Below the pieces are notes generated by a model. The model was given only the letters and a program-made list of their open reading frames with translations. It was not told the DNA's origin and did not search any database. The translations under genes and the position numbers were made by a program. DNA of 13,846 nt from positions 1 to 13,846 of the forward strand of contig JAZQQE010000103.1 of assembly GCA_045628845.1 (NCBI GenBank), in the 5' to 3' direction. This DNA is from RGIG7949 sp045628845. Lineage in GTDB: Bacteria > Bacillota > Clostridia > Oscillospirales > Oscillospiraceae. Within the stretch, counting starts at the first letter, position 1; every line of letters begins with the position of its first letter. Shown here one piece after another: positions 13,387 through 13,846 of the stretch.

Positions 13387-13846
13387 GCCGCGATCATGGT
13401 CTGCCGTCAGCCCGCACGCTTATCGAAAAAAGCGGCATGCTGCGCGGCGCGAAAAAAATTCTGTGCGCCGTATCGGGCGGCTCAGATTCGATGTGCCTTC
13501 TGCATTTTATCGGAGGCTATGCCGCGACTCTTGGTATCCCCGTATGTGCCGCGCACTATAATCATAAACTCCGCGGAGCGGAGAGCGACAGAGATGAAAC
13601 ATTCGTCCGCACGTGGTGTGAAGATCACGGTATAGAATTTGTCTGCGGCTCGGGCGACGTCGGCGCGTATGCGTCGGAAAGCAGGCTCTCCGTTGAGGAA
13701 GCTGCGCGGGATATGCGCTACGCTTTTCTTGAAAAGGCGGCGGACGAGCTTGGAGCAGACAGGATCGCGACCGCTCATAACGCGGACGATCTTCTTGAAA
13801 CTATCATTATGAATCTCTGCCGCGGCTCCGGAACGAGAGGCCTTGC
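13383..13846 (+). CDS. tilS: tRNA(Ile)-lysidine synthetase, 5' part (3' end outside window)
   Basis: The first 154 codons of TilS, which converts C34 of the AUA-decoding tRNA-Ile to lysidine with ATP and lysine, changing its reading from AUG to AUA. The PP-loop ATPase motif AVSGGSDSM is at residues 29-37. HYNHKLRGAESDRDE (58-72) and SVEEAARDMRYAFL (103-116) follow, and then ATAHNADDLLETIIMNLCRG (129-148), all diagnostic for the N-terminal domain. The start is TTG at 13383, overlapping the dnaB stop as TTGA, with GAGGA (13369-13373) 9 bases upstream inside dnaB. This mirrors the ATGA coupling seen earlier in the window. No other start codon lies before the PP-loop except ATG at residue 19, which would also keep the motif. 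Translation stays open to the window edge. Confidence 0.93.
   Translation, partial: MSRDHGLPSARTLIEKSGMLRGAKKILCAVSGGSDSMCLLHFIGGYAATLGIPVCAAHYNHKLRGAESDRDETFVRTWCEDHGIEFVCGSGDVGAYASESRLSVEEAARDMRYAFLEKAADELGADRIATAHNADDLLETIIMNLCRGSGTRGL

Noticed and set aside
1..13846. Mobile elements, CRISPR arrays, tRNA or rRNA genes
   Set aside because: No transposase, integrase, regularly spaced repeats, terminal inverted repeats or tRNA-like cloverleaf were seen; all large open frames belong to housekeeping or metabolic families.

Overview
The window reads as ordinary chromosome of a Gram-positive anaerobe in Bacillota, class Clostridia. My best guess is an uncultured Oscillospirales/Ruminococcaceae-like gut bacterium, but that is inference. 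The grounds are the gdpP-rplI-dnaB-tilS gene order, a YmfF/YmfH-type M16 pair, strong AGGAGG ribosome binding sites, frequent stop/start overlaps between genes and simple sigma-A promoters. No mobile element, CRISPR array, tRNA or rRNA is visible. Coding density is very high; no gap between genes reaches 200 bases.

Layout. (1) Bases 3-164 are the 3' end of a GH94-type glycoside phosphorylase-like gene, with a 12-bp perfect hairpin across its stop codon. (2) A promoter at 182-210 drives a four-gene plus-strand operon: two M16 peptidase-family subunits, lgt (prolipoprotein diacylglyceryl transferase) and a small coiled-coil protein of unknown function. It ends at an intrinsic terminator (4323-4356). 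(3) asnS has its own promoter, almost directly after that terminator. (4) Two minus-strand genes follow: a neurotransmitter:sodium symporter family transporter, whose stop overlaps the asnS stop by 4 bp, and a large sugar-nucleotidyltransferase/phosphomannomutase-like fusion. A bidirectional terminator separates them. (5) A divergent intergenic region carries one promoter for the fusion gene and one for the final plus-strand operon gdpP-rplI-dnaB-tilS, which runs off the end of the window.

Functional themes. The first operon may link protein processing to envelope lipoprotein maturation. The M16 pair divides the catalytic elements of the family between its two proteins: one has the HxxEH zinc site, the other the Arg/Tyr substrate-binding pair. 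The last operon joins c-di-AMP breakdown (GdpP), the ribosome (L9), replication (DnaB) and tRNA-Ile decoding (TilS), a conserved Firmicutes housekeeping cluster.

I found no convincing new multi-gene system. The points most worth checking are an apparently catalytically dead phosphomannomutase half in the fusion protein, its possible ATT start codon, an Asn in place of the usual His in the GGGGH motif of GdpP, a missing gate Arg in the symporter, and a small tandem duplication of the rplI 3' end that supplies the dnaB ribosome binding site.
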